Of a DNA stretch of 64,000 bases, positions 31,070 to 41,360 are shown piece after piece. Made by a program: the position numbers and the translations under genes. Numbering within the stretch: position 1 is the first letter of the stretch; each line of letters begins with the position of its first letter. The stretch lies in assembly GCA_949358305.1 (NCBI GenBank), contig OX442314.1:33787608-33851607 (forward strand), given 5' to 3'. Under the pieces are notes generated by a model that did no database searches, was not told the origin of the DNA, and saw only the letters and a list, made by a program, of their open reading frames with translations. Origin of the DNA: Strigamia acuminata. Its lineage: Eukaryota; Arthropoda; Chilopoda; Geophilomorpha; Linotaeniidae.

Positions 31070-32973
31070 TGTGACGGTTTACAATGGCTATAAATGCCTA
31101 TTTTCTTAGAAAGAAGCGCTGTTGCGCCATTATCATGATATCTCGAAGATATTCTGTGTAAAACTGATAAATGTCTGGAATAAAGTTATTTATGATGTTT
31201 CAAATACAAAGATGTTCGTTTATTAAGAATAAACACTCATTCCTACTTGATATCAAAGGATTCCGGCCGAATCACGAAGAGTCGTCTGCTAAAACCGCAT
31301 TTGTCAATGCGCAATGTTGCCACAAGATGGCGCGATTACGATTTAGCGGCAAATTCAAGATATGAATATAAAACATGTAAATAAATATAAAACTATATTT
31401 ACTAGAATGAAACGAAGCTTTGTGAACATTAATATAAAGATATATTAATGTCTTGTGATGTTAAATACAATGTAACTTCCATTTTCTGCGGGACAGGACA
31501 TTTGGTGATCAATCGATCAACCAATAGATCTGATTGGTGGATCCATTTCCGGTCCTGGGTATCCAGTTCCGGTTGTGGTGAGAATTAGCACATTGTTCCT
31601 CCGTATCCACTTCCGGTGATACGGGATTGGAGGGATTCGTGGAACCCATGTTCCAATTGGATAACTGGATTAATCCTTAATCCAGTCAGGTTATATAAAC
31701 CCAAACAACCGGCCATTCTGCAGCTCTGTTTGATTATTTTCTGTTTGGTATTGTTACTTAAGAAATATGATTCGTTGTTCACGTAAAAAAAACCTTTTGG
31801 TTCTTTGTTGATTTATTCGCAAAGAACCGTTGCATGATTCTACAGAATCATGCCACCGCCGGCAATTGAAGTCGAAGTGCTGGGATCATTATGTTGCATA
31901 AATGTTACAGTTTACGGTTGCGACGCCGAAGGAGAACCCGCCGTTGTGCAATTCAGTATCCTCCGGACAGGACCAAGTTGTCTTTTTCGGTATGAACGTA
32001 TTCCGTTACCACGAGTAGCATCGGTATTGTTGAGAATCGGTTCCTTCACCTGATGGTGCCAAAGCAGTCTGTTTTACAGTAACCACGAGTAGCACCAAGT
32101 GTTTGGCAAGCTGATTCTCATGGTATTCGATGCCAAAGCAGTCGGTCTATTATTAGTACCGCGAGAGATAAAACTGCTGTGCGGAGCCGCGAGCTATCGA
32201 CCCCTGTGTACGTGGTACCGTCAACCACTCGATGGACGACCGTGCTGCGACGCCGGGGACGCTTGATACCGTTCTGCATGGCAAGGCGTATATTCTAATC
32301 GATGGCAATTGTGTGTTGCGACGGGAAGCTTAATCTTCATTTTATTTATAACAGCAAAACTTAAACTCGACAACCAGTTGGACCAAAATCAAGTCAGAAG
32401 ACTTAATCTCATATTGAACTCAATATAACCGATAAGTTGACGACAACTTATTCCCGAAATATCTAAATAAGAATTCACAACGATATGAATTAAATATAAT
32501 TCATAAGTGGAATATTGATAAGTAAATGAATACATTTACTTACACCAATATCCTCCCAAAGTTGTGGCGGTGCAGACAAAGTCAACCGCAATGCTCAGAT
32601 CATTCGATTTATCGACGTGCGATAGTTTACACAGCGAACCAAGGAAACCAGCGAAGCCGTATCGGACTCCAGGACACAGCCATCCGGCTTAAGATGACAT
32701 CTATAATCAGGTCGAGCGATGGGGAAACCGCTCCCATATTCCAGACCCGTAGTGATATTATTCTAGGGCCAGTTGGCCAATTCTTTGTATAGTTTAATAG
32801 CTGATTTAACTTGCCAAATGTCGGCATTAGTCCTATGTATAATTTAGCCTTGATATTATTGTTTACCAACAATAAACTGTCTTGTATTTATCTCGTATTG
32901 TATTCACTGTTTATTTATTGCGATCTCTTCCCGGTACCATTGTTAAATGGGAGTTGTGGTCGTCACCGTCACA
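31070..32973 (+). repeat. Right LTR (1904 bp) of the nested element
   Basis: Second copy of the left LTR, offset by 7740 bp. No substitutions were seen in the by-eye comparison. It is followed by the target repeat GTGG and the resumed BEL/Pao reverse transcriptase. Confidence 0.95.
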
Positions 32974-33705
32974 GTGGCCATCGTGGGAGACATCAAGAAA
33001 GCGTTTCACATGATTGAAATCGCCTTGAAGGACCGTGACGCAACGAGATTCTTCTGGATTGATGAACACTGGGACGGCGTAGGAAAGGCACTGCTGAAAA
33101 TACTACGACAAACTCGAGTATTATTTGGCGCTACTCCGAGCCCATTTCTGTTGAGCGCAACCATCCGACACCACCTGCGCAAATTCGAGAAACAGTACCC
33201 CAACACTGTGAAGTTGCTATTGCGATGCCTGTACGTGGACGACTTCATCTCTTCGCTCAAAAACGACGCTGAGGCGCTGGTAACATTCCGACAAGCTAAT
33301 CTGATTTTTGTAGCAGCCGGCATGGAACTCGCCAAGTGGCAGACCAATTCGCCAGAACTAAGGACAAAATTTCGAGAGGAAAATCCCACTGACTCTCAGC
33401 TGATGTCAGATGAAGAGACCAAAGTGTTGGGAGTCAAGTGGAACCCAAACTCGGACGAATTGGGTCTAGCGGTCGAAGAAACTTGCCCATCTTGCAAGAA
33501 AACAACAAAAAGAGAAGTAATAAAAATAACGTCTCAAATATTCGACCCTTTAGGATTTGCCACGCCATTCACGGTGACTGCACGAATGTTCTTCCAATCC
33601 CTGTGGCTCAAGAACCTGCCATGGGACGACGAATTGGGCAACGAATTGCTCACCGACTGGAAAAAATGGATCGGATTGAGTTGTCTTTTTGAATTCATCT
33701 CATGA
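32974..33705 (+). pseudogene. BEL/Pao pol, C-terminal part of reverse transcriptase
   Basis: Resumes at the target site with VGDIKKAFH, followed by [20 protein letters not shown] and the active site YVDDF near nt 33234, then [15 protein letters not shown] and [11 protein letters not shown], all hallmark BEL/Pao reverse transcriptase/RNase H motifs. The frame ends at 33705 soon after WLKNLPWDD; RNase H end, integrase and right LTR are missing, so the element is truncated here. Confidence 0.92.
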
Positions 33706-35958
33706 AGGTAATATTCAGCCAACACACTAGTTTAATTTCCAATTTTATTTTGTTTTGTTTGGTGTTTTTCTTTGTGTGCTTGGCTTGGCTTGGGTCTGAC
33801 CTCGTTTGTTCCTATAACTAGCTTGGGGGGACAAGGGTCAACCAGCACACAAGTTGGACACCCCCTTATTTTGATTTTATGATTTTTCATTTCTTGGTGT
33901 GCAACCTGTAGAGGTGAGAAACCATTTGTAGGTGCTCAGATGTTGTGGTTTGGAGTGTTGAATTAGATCTGGTTCATCATTTCAGACACAATTTGAAAGT
34001 GGGGTGTGTAGAGGTTAGGTTTTCACAAACCAACAATGTGTTACTCATGACATTCCTGAGGTTACGCTGACGTAATGAGTGTCTTAGAGGGTCGACACCA
34101 CACCTAGCATTTGGTGGGTTAAGTTCTTTTATTTCTCCCTCAGGGTCGGGCGATTTGGTGCTTTTTCCGAGTGTGTTTTTTGGCGGGAAATGTGTTTGTA
34201 GTGTTGTTGTGGTGGGCAGGCATGCTGCTGGGTGCAGTATATCCCGGTTCAGCCCTGTGCTTCGCCCGGACGACAATAAACTAATGCGGTATATTTAGGG
34301 AAGCGCTGTTCATTACTGGCCAGAGGTACATTCCTGGTTTCAGCGGTTTGATTAATCTTTTGAATTACAGGCACACGTACTTAAGGAGGGCACACGGAGA
34401 CTGGGTTTCCAACCCTGTCCCGGGCACTGGTGGAAGCAGTTTGACGTGGTTTTGGCTTTTTTGTGTTTTTGTGGCCACTTATGGCACATTTTTGTCAATT
34501 TCACTGCCTTACTGTCGAAATTGGGTCTCGGACAGCAGGGAGGGCGGCTCTTGCAGGGGACTGCTTGGGTGTCGAGCCTAACGGTATTTGCTTTCAAACC
34601 GCGCGTGGAATGCTTGCAAATACGAATTGGGTGGCTAACAGCTTCAAACGAAGACTGTGAATCCAGCCCAACATCTTTCAAACTTTTATTTTTTTTCAAT
34701 GTGCTGTGTGTGGATCCCTCTTCCAAATTTTGTGAAACACACCACATTTTTCTTGTTCCCTTCTTTTATCCTACTTCTACTCTAATTTCATATCCGGGTT
34801 GGAAAGGAGTGAGGCTCCCGGGAATTGGACCTAACTTTCCCTGGCGCTGGACCGTGTTCAGTTGCAATATTCTCCAATCCGACTCAGGCTCAGTTCGCCA
34901 ATTTCCCTTCACTCCTAGTCTGAGGCGACTGAGTCACAATTTTTTGCCTCATCAGGATTATCGCGATCTTGATGGTGTTTTGGGTGTGATTTCGGTGCAG
35001 GAGCAGGCAATATCGGAGGAATCCTAAAACACGCGATTTTAGCGTTTTCAGCAGAGGTTAAACCTGGTGGTAGACGTGTACACCAGCGCAAAGGAAAACG
35101 TACGACCTTAGCATCGAAGCTGTGGGGCGCGATGAGAAAATGCCACGAAAAATCGATATACGCTGTTTTTTCTACTTGGTTCTGGCGCGAATAATTTAGA
35201 ACACGAAGGGAAAGACGAATCATGCATTGGTTTGTTAGTTTGGGAGTGTCAGAGAACTTCCAGTCGCCCATTTCTATCTTCTGGGGCGTGGATAAGTGCC
35301 GGAAAGGTGTTCGCCATTTTCTATCTTTTGGGGCGTGGATAAGTACCAGAAAGGTGTTCGCTAATTTTTTATTTTGGGGCGTGGATTAGAAAAAACCAAA
35401 GTATAACCGCTAATTTGATTTTTTGGGGCGGAGAGATGAACCAAAACTTAATGTTTTATTGTTTTCAATAAAAAGACTTTCATTGTAATTTATCATATTT
35501 TATTTTTGAAGGTACACAGAATGCAGTAACAGGTTGATGACGAGGTCAGGGTTTCGGCCATTGACCCGCCACTCCTCTGTTCGATCGGTTTTAGCATAAG
35601 GGGCACGAGCTCTGTTGAAAGAACAGGACGGCACCCCGGTGCGCGCCTTTGGTCTTCACCAGATGTTCGATTGCCAATTAGCTGAAAATAGAATCAGGGA
35701 CCCGTGAAGCACTGATAAGCGCTCGAAGGTCCAACACATGGCCGGTGGTTGGACATTCCTTTGAAAGGGATGCTGAGATCTTTTGTAAAATAATTATGGT
35801 CGACCTAGTTGTAGGCGGCTGTAATTGGTCAAGGTACCCCTGACTTTGGTTTGCCTGTAGGAAGTGAAAGTGTCCTTGGATTCCTTCTCACTCCTTGCCT
35901 GTGCGTGGTCTTGACTGCACACACTTGGTTACCACTGGTTGCAAAGAAATAGCATCTT
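33706..35958. other. No gene seen; short GC-box-like tandem repeat and possible Gypsy LTR end
   Basis: At 35275-35430 a unit with TTTGGGGCGTGGATAAGT is repeated about four times, decaying to the right. AATAAA near 35468 and a following TA-rich stretch ending GGTACACA (about 35520) could be the end of an LTR belonging to the Gypsy ORF at 35959, but no second copy was found. A longer open frame at 34446-35027 has no recognisable content. Confidence 0.4.
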
Positions 35959-38865
35959 ATGGCAAGCAAGGATCTCGATTCGGCTTGGGCCAGAGAACTA
36001 GCTGTTCTTTGCGACGTCGACCCATGCGATATTAAGACGCAGGACGACGTCATGGAACTCATTAGGTTATTTCAACGCGAAAAGCAGCTGGCAGCACTTG
36101 ATGCCGCCGCTGCACATGGCGAAGCAATTTGGTCAAATTTTGCCGCAGAACAGGCGCGTAAAGCAGCTGTCCGTGCGCGGAATGAGGCCAGCGACATGGC
36201 AGAAGCTTGGGCAAGATCCGCGGTGTCGCAGCAGTTGGATTTCAGTAAACGTATCAAGGAATTGTCCAGCAGGTCGACGATAACTCGCGCCGCTGCATCG
36301 GACGATTCGGACGTTGAAAGCGAGCCGGAGGAGGTGGACCTGGTTGCGGAGAACGGTGTGGTTCAGCCCGCCGAACTCTACGACCGGATCTCGCCACCCC
36401 AGCCGCTAGAAACAGTCGAGGCGGATGAAGGCGTCGTAGCAGACGGCTCACCGCTCGACCAAGTCTGTTTCGTAGGCTTAGCCGTCGGAGCGGTCTGGGA
36501 TACAGTGAGTGTCGCCGGACTGGGCAGAGATTTCCCTCTCCCGTTCGTCGACATTCGTTTTTCCAACCGCGAAGCGGTGGCACTTATGGATACCGCTGCT
36601 TCAGGGCAGTATATGAGTAGTGCCGCGGCCGAGAAATACGGACTAACAGCCTCGATTGAACCCTGTGATGATTTCGTTAAGGTTATGACGGGCGACAGAG
36701 TAACCAGTCCCTTGGGGACGGTGAAATTGTACGTCAGCTGGCAGACGGGAGAAGATTGGTTACGGTTTGCAGTGTTACCTTCTTCTTCTAACTTTATCCT
36801 TTTGGGGTGTAGTTGGTTGAGGGAATATGGCATTGTAATTCGCATTTCCCGGAACGATTGGTTTAAAGCCGATAATCCAGGGATGACGTTTCCTTTCGCT
36901 CCTCAGCCTAGACAGCTAGACGAAGGTGGTGCAGATGTTGACAAGTGGGCAAGGGTCACGCTGGAACACGGCGTCGACGCGGCCGCGCTGTCACTATCAT
37001 CCAAACAATTTGATTTGTTGGAAGACTGCAAAATAGAAGATATGCGGAAGATGAGATTGGCTCGTGTGCTCGACGAGTTCAGCCACACCTTCAGCGAGAT
37101 AGGAGGCTGTCATCCGTCGGTGGAACTTCGGATCCCCACGTTTAATGAGCCATCCTTCTCGTGCGATATCAAACCAACATCCCCTGCTGAAGCGAAAGCT
37201 CTGCGACGATTGGTGAGATGCGCGCTGAAAAAGGGTGAGATAGAAAAGAGTGTAAGTGCTTATAGGAACCAGCCGGTGATAAGTATATTACCTGACGGAA
37301 CCTTTGACGCTTGCATCGATTTTAGACAGCTGAATTCGGTCACGGAGAGAGACACGTACCCAGTACCGTCTATTCCCATGATTTTGGCCTGTTTAGAAGG
37401 GAGCGTGTTCTTCTCTACTTTGGATCTGGCTATGGGCTGCTTTCAAGTAAGGATTGCGCCCAAGGACAGACCTAAGACGGCGTTTTACACACCTCAAGGT
37501 ACCTTTCAGTTCGTGAAATTGCCCTACGGATTGTTGAATACCCCTGTGGCATTTCAACGGCTGATAAGGAAAGTACTCGGCGAATCAAAGTTTAAGTGGG
37601 CGTTGCCCTACCTGGACTCGATTGTGGTGTTCAGCAAAACTTTTGAGGAACACCTGACGCACCTGTCCGACGTGCTGAGCAGGCTGAGCAAATTTTGCTT
37701 GACCGCTAGCCCGTCTGGATCTTGTGTGATATCTACTTCTTGGGACTTTCTTGGCTATTCTATGACTCCCGCAGGTTTTCGACCGAACGAACGCCGTGTT
37801 TAGGCGATCGTGGACTACCCGCGACCGGCGAATGTCGCCCAGCTGCGACGTTTCCTCGGCATGTTTGGAGGAGACACACCGCCGATCGAGGGTTTGGAAC
37901 ATCTGTCGAACCCGCTGGATGACCTACTCGCCGTGGGTGCGGAATGGAATTGGTCCGACGAGTGTCAGGGAGTATTCGAATTTTTCAAGGATCATCTTTC
38001 GCGTGGGATCGTGCAGCCGATGCCTGCTTTCGGCAAGACCTTTGTCATCCAGGCTGCCGCAAGTTTGACCGGGCTCGGTGCAGTCCTCACGCAGATCGAT
38101 CATCTGGGGGTCAAGAGACCCGTTGCTTACGCGAGTCGTGCGCTGCAAGGCGCCGAGACAGCGTTAAGCCCGCCGGAACTCGATTGTCTGGCAGTTCTGC
38201 AGGCAGTCGCTTCCTTTCGTTCTTTCATCGCGTATTCAAAATTTGTAATCGAAACGGGTTGCGTGGCGTTGTTTTGGTTATTACACTCAATCAACACGTC
38301 AGGTCGCCTGGTGCGGTGGGCAATGCAACTCCAACAGGTGAGATTCTCTTTTAAATTCAGGAGAGATGTGGACGATCGGATCGCAGTCGCTCTTTCTCAT
38401 GTGGGCCTAGATGACGATGAAACGACATTGGCGGCCTCACGCGAAGAAAAAGCTGCTTCCGCGCTTGCCCACACTCTCGTTTCAGAAAGCCTCGCTGGTA
38501 CGATCATGTCTTACGATGAGATTAAGCAGAACCAGCGGGCAGACGCCGACTGTAGCGCGATCATGAGATGGTTAGACGAAGACCGAGATGACGACAGTCT
38601 TCTGGCCCAACTCCCACCATCCATGGCGCAATACATGTCCGATTATACGTTCGGCGAGTGCGGAGAATTGTGTATCAATACCCCGTTCTCACCCGAATCG
38701 TCACTGACCAGGGCGGAGCAAGGCTTGAACGTAAAAATCCTGATGCCTGCACCACTAGCTGACCGTTGCCTCGACGTCATTCGATTGCATCCTGGCTACA
38801 CGCAGGATAACGCAGCCGACATGGTGAAAAGGTTACGACGCATTTTTTTCTGGCCAGGAACTTAG
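35959..38865 (+). pseudogene. Gypsy-type gag/pol, open but catalytically disabled
   Basis: One frame runs from ATG 35959 to a TAG at 37801-37803 (614 codons) and on in the same frame to 38865. Order: acidic/Ala-rich N-terminal part without zinc knuckle, retropepsin with DTAAS (residues 211-215), reverse transcriptase (IDFRQLNSVTERDTYPVP; first catalytic Asp at 489; LPYGLLNTPVAFQRL), connection, RNase H, and the integrase zinc-binding start (RLHPGYTQDNAADMVKRLRRIFFWPG), where it ends. The YxDD box is YLDS (551-554); the RNase H motif TDAS reads QAAAS; the usual TDH..L.WL reads TGCVALFWL; ADALSR reads AVALSH. Thus the frame is nearly intact while several active-site acids are gone. Confidence 0.9.
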
Positions 38866-38989
38866 AAATTCCTTGTTTCGGCTGGATTTAAAGTGAAGAA
38901 CGTTCGTCAGGCGTAGACACGGCGAATCCTCGTCATTGTCACGCCGACAAACGCAGACTTGAACCCGTAAGTCTCCCTGTAACGATGAC

Positions 38990-39652
38990 TTATTGAAATG
39001 GATGTTTTTTATTTTTTTTATCGAACTCACCCGTTTTGTAGCAGTCACTTGTTGCTCGGTAAAGTTGGAAAAATCGATTAGCAGGCCCGTGATTCGTCTC
39101 GATGGTCGCCGATCGATCAGTGTTGGTCACTAGACCGATAGCACTGTTGAATTGATTGACTAAGTCACTGAAATTGGTCGGAGAAGAGATGTGGAATTTC
39201 TTCACTGAAAATACCACTGATAATGCTTCTTTGTCTATGTGTGCGTAATTGGTTTCGGCACGACTCAGCGACCTCGACGCGAACGCCACCGGAAACTCTC
39301 TCTGAAACTCATCAACGTGGGCCAAAACCGCCCCGACCCCATATGAGGACGCGTCGGCCGCAATCACCAACGGACGGTGGAGGTCGTAGTAAGTCAACAT
39401 CGGTGCGGAAGTCAACGCCCGCTTGATCACTTCGAAAGCCCGCTGCCGTCGTTGGTTCCATGCCCATTCCGCCTCGGCGCAAATCAACTCATAGAGTGGC
39501 GCCGCTTTCTCGGCCAAATGGTCGATAAACACTGCATAAAAGGCGACCATGCCTAAAAAGGTTCTGAGGTCCTTCACATCTACCGGGGGCGGGAATTGGT
39601 TATTGCACCACTTAGAAGGGTGAGGGTGTCGTGGGACCCAATCACAGGTCAC
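38990..39652 (-). pseudogene. Gypsy RNase H fragment, inverted
   Basis: The minus-strand frame contains KDLRTFLGMVAFYAVFIDHLA, PLYELI, AFEVIKRALTSAPMLTYYD, then AADASSYGVGAVLAH and FASRSLSRAETNYAHIDKEALSVVFSVKKFH, i.e. the connection and RNase H of a Gypsy pol with the DAS and E residues retained. After KKFH it changes to unrelated sequence, and the reverse transcriptase is absent upstream, so it is a fragment. Its different sequence shows that it belongs to another Gypsy family than the neighbour at 35959. Confidence 0.88.
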
Positions 39653-41360
39653 GGGTCGAGGATTGTTCTCTGTTTAGACTCGAGGTTTCTTGTTTCTGGA
39701 CATAGTCCCCGTGTGTCACTTGTTTTCCAGAGAGCGACCATTCAGCATCAGCTGACTTTTGCTTGTGTTCGTGTTCGGGGATAAAGTTTTTGAGTTGCGA
39801 TATGAGGGTAAGACACAAATTTATTTTCTTTTTGCATCATTTACTGTGGCCCTTTTTCTCGATAAAACCCGTGACCGATTGCTTTCTTTCGTACCCCGGC
39901 CCCGTTATTACGTGCAACTTAGCGCTCGAGCAGGCAGTTTCGGCCGCCGCTCCTCGCTAGGAACGCAGGCGGATCAAAGTCATTTTGACCGCCGCGATCG
40001 AGTCGATTCACTGGAACACTTGCGGTTTCGACCATTTAGTGTTCGGAAAACATTTTGAGAGGTAATTTGTGTGAAGAAAACCTGAAATTTCGGCGTTTTC
40101 TCTCACGAAGCGCTTCATGATACCTGATACGATTGGTTTCGGTTTTCCATCTCGAATTTTCTATCACTTCTTTTCGCTTCTCTTTCTTCTTTTTCCCGAT
40201 GTTTCTGTAAAAAGTTCTCTCGATTAGTTTTCCTTTCTTTCAATTCAGTTCTATTTTTTTTTTTTTGTTTTATTTTTCATTTTTTTTGATTACATATCTT
40301 TTTTTCTGTTTTTGTTTTTTGCCTCCATTCGCCGTGTCCCCGGTTTTTTCTTTCTGAAATGGGTGGGTATCGGCGTCGAATTCGCGAGTCAGCTGGCAAA
40401 GGTTACACCGTGACCCACGCCTAACCCCTCGGAATTCGTGCATCCCTCGTTCCTATTGTCCCTAATTGAGGTCAATGACCTGTACGCTGGTCACTTGAGT
40501 GGCCAGCGGCATGATCTGAGACCCCCAATCTGGGAGAACAATAGCAAGCGGTGAGGGGTTGTCGCCGCGGTAAGAGGAGCCGGGAAGTTCGCTTCCCGAA
40601 TCACTCGCCGCCGCGACGCGACTCGAAGAAATCAAAGTCCACTTCCGTTTGGAGTTTTTCGTTCTTTTTTTAGTCTTCAACCCCTCCTTTGTTTATTTTG
40701 CCCCGAACTCGAGTTTCTTTCTCGTCTGGCGCAACTAAATTTATTTATTTTTTTTCCCGGTGAGATTAAAAATTGCTTTATTTCTTTTCTTTTTTCGCTC
40801 GCGTTCAGGCTGAAAAGGTGTACCACTTTTTCGCTCGTTCGCGTATTCCTTTTCGAGACATCCTCTTTGTCATCATCGTCGGTTTGTTCGTGTTTTCTGC
40901 GACTGGACTGGGTTCTGATTCAGGCGCCAGACTTCACCGACATGCCGGGCCGTTGTGCAGAACGGTCCGCCATGTTGGTTGCGGTTTGCATTGCCGTCAC
41001 CATCCCTTGCCTTGTCGTGTGTGAAATTCTTACAACCATCATTTCTTAGACCAGGCACCACGCTTTGGTCAGGATTTTAATATCATCCTGATTCGGTTTA
41101 ACGAATCCAGGAAAGTATTTATATCACCGGAGCACCGAAAATGGCTTCCGCCAGCTCGGTGTCTCCAACGATTGTGTGGCATCCACTGACGTCATGTGCT
41201 CGCACGTGATCGAAGTATTCGGGTGGGAGGCTGGGCTTGTCGCCCCCTCGCGCCGGAATCCTAGTTCGTAACCTTCACACCGCATTTCAACCCATTTTTT
41301 TTTTCTCTTCCCTTTTCGCTCCTTGATATAGTTTATTAATTTTTTATTTATTTTATTTAG
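39653..41360. other. No gene seen; T-rich, probably retroelement flank
   Basis: Contains long T runs (about 40255-40320) and a GC-rich island (40540-40640). The end (41310-41360) is a long pyrimidine/A+T stretch finishing TTATTTAG, which would make a good splice acceptor in front of the GC-rich ORF. Confidence 0.4.

Larger units (their letters stand above)
23330..32973 (+). mobile_element. Young non-autonomous LTR retrotransposon (9644 bp) nested in BEL/Pao
   Basis: Two direct repeats of 1904 bp (23330-25233 and 31070-32973) start TGTGACGG and end CCGTCACA. I compared them line by line and saw no difference. The flanks carry the 4-bp target duplication GTGG (23326-23329 and 32974-32977), as expected of Metaviridae-type integrases. 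Between the LTRs are a primer-binding site two bases after the left LTR, a 3.7 kb leader, a single gene (28994-30475) and a polypurine tract next to the right LTR. No protease, reverse transcriptase, RNase H or integrase is encoded, so it must use the enzymes of another element. LTR identity implies very recent movement. Confidence 0.95.
20512..33705 (+). mobile_element. BEL/Pao retrotransposon, interrupted by a younger LTR element
   Basis: LTR, primer site, gag and the start of pol lie at 20512-23333; the rest of reverse transcriptase resumes at 32974 and ends at 33705. The interruption is 23330-32973. Removing the insert together with one copy of the 4-bp target repeat GTGG makes the reverse transcriptase reading frame continuous, which proves the order of events. 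The element was damaged in other ways too: two in-frame stop codons (22663-22665 and 23056-23058) and loss of integrase and right LTR after 33705. Confidence 0.93.

Noticed and set aside
34446-35027. 193-codon open frame
   Set aside because: No recognisable motif, begins inside unrelated flank, and overlapping frames are equally open; no codon pattern by eye.
40867-41049. 60-codon ORF with a hydrophobic stretch near 40.98 kb
   Set aside because: Too short, no upstream signal; hydrophobicity can arise by chance in T/G-rich DNA.
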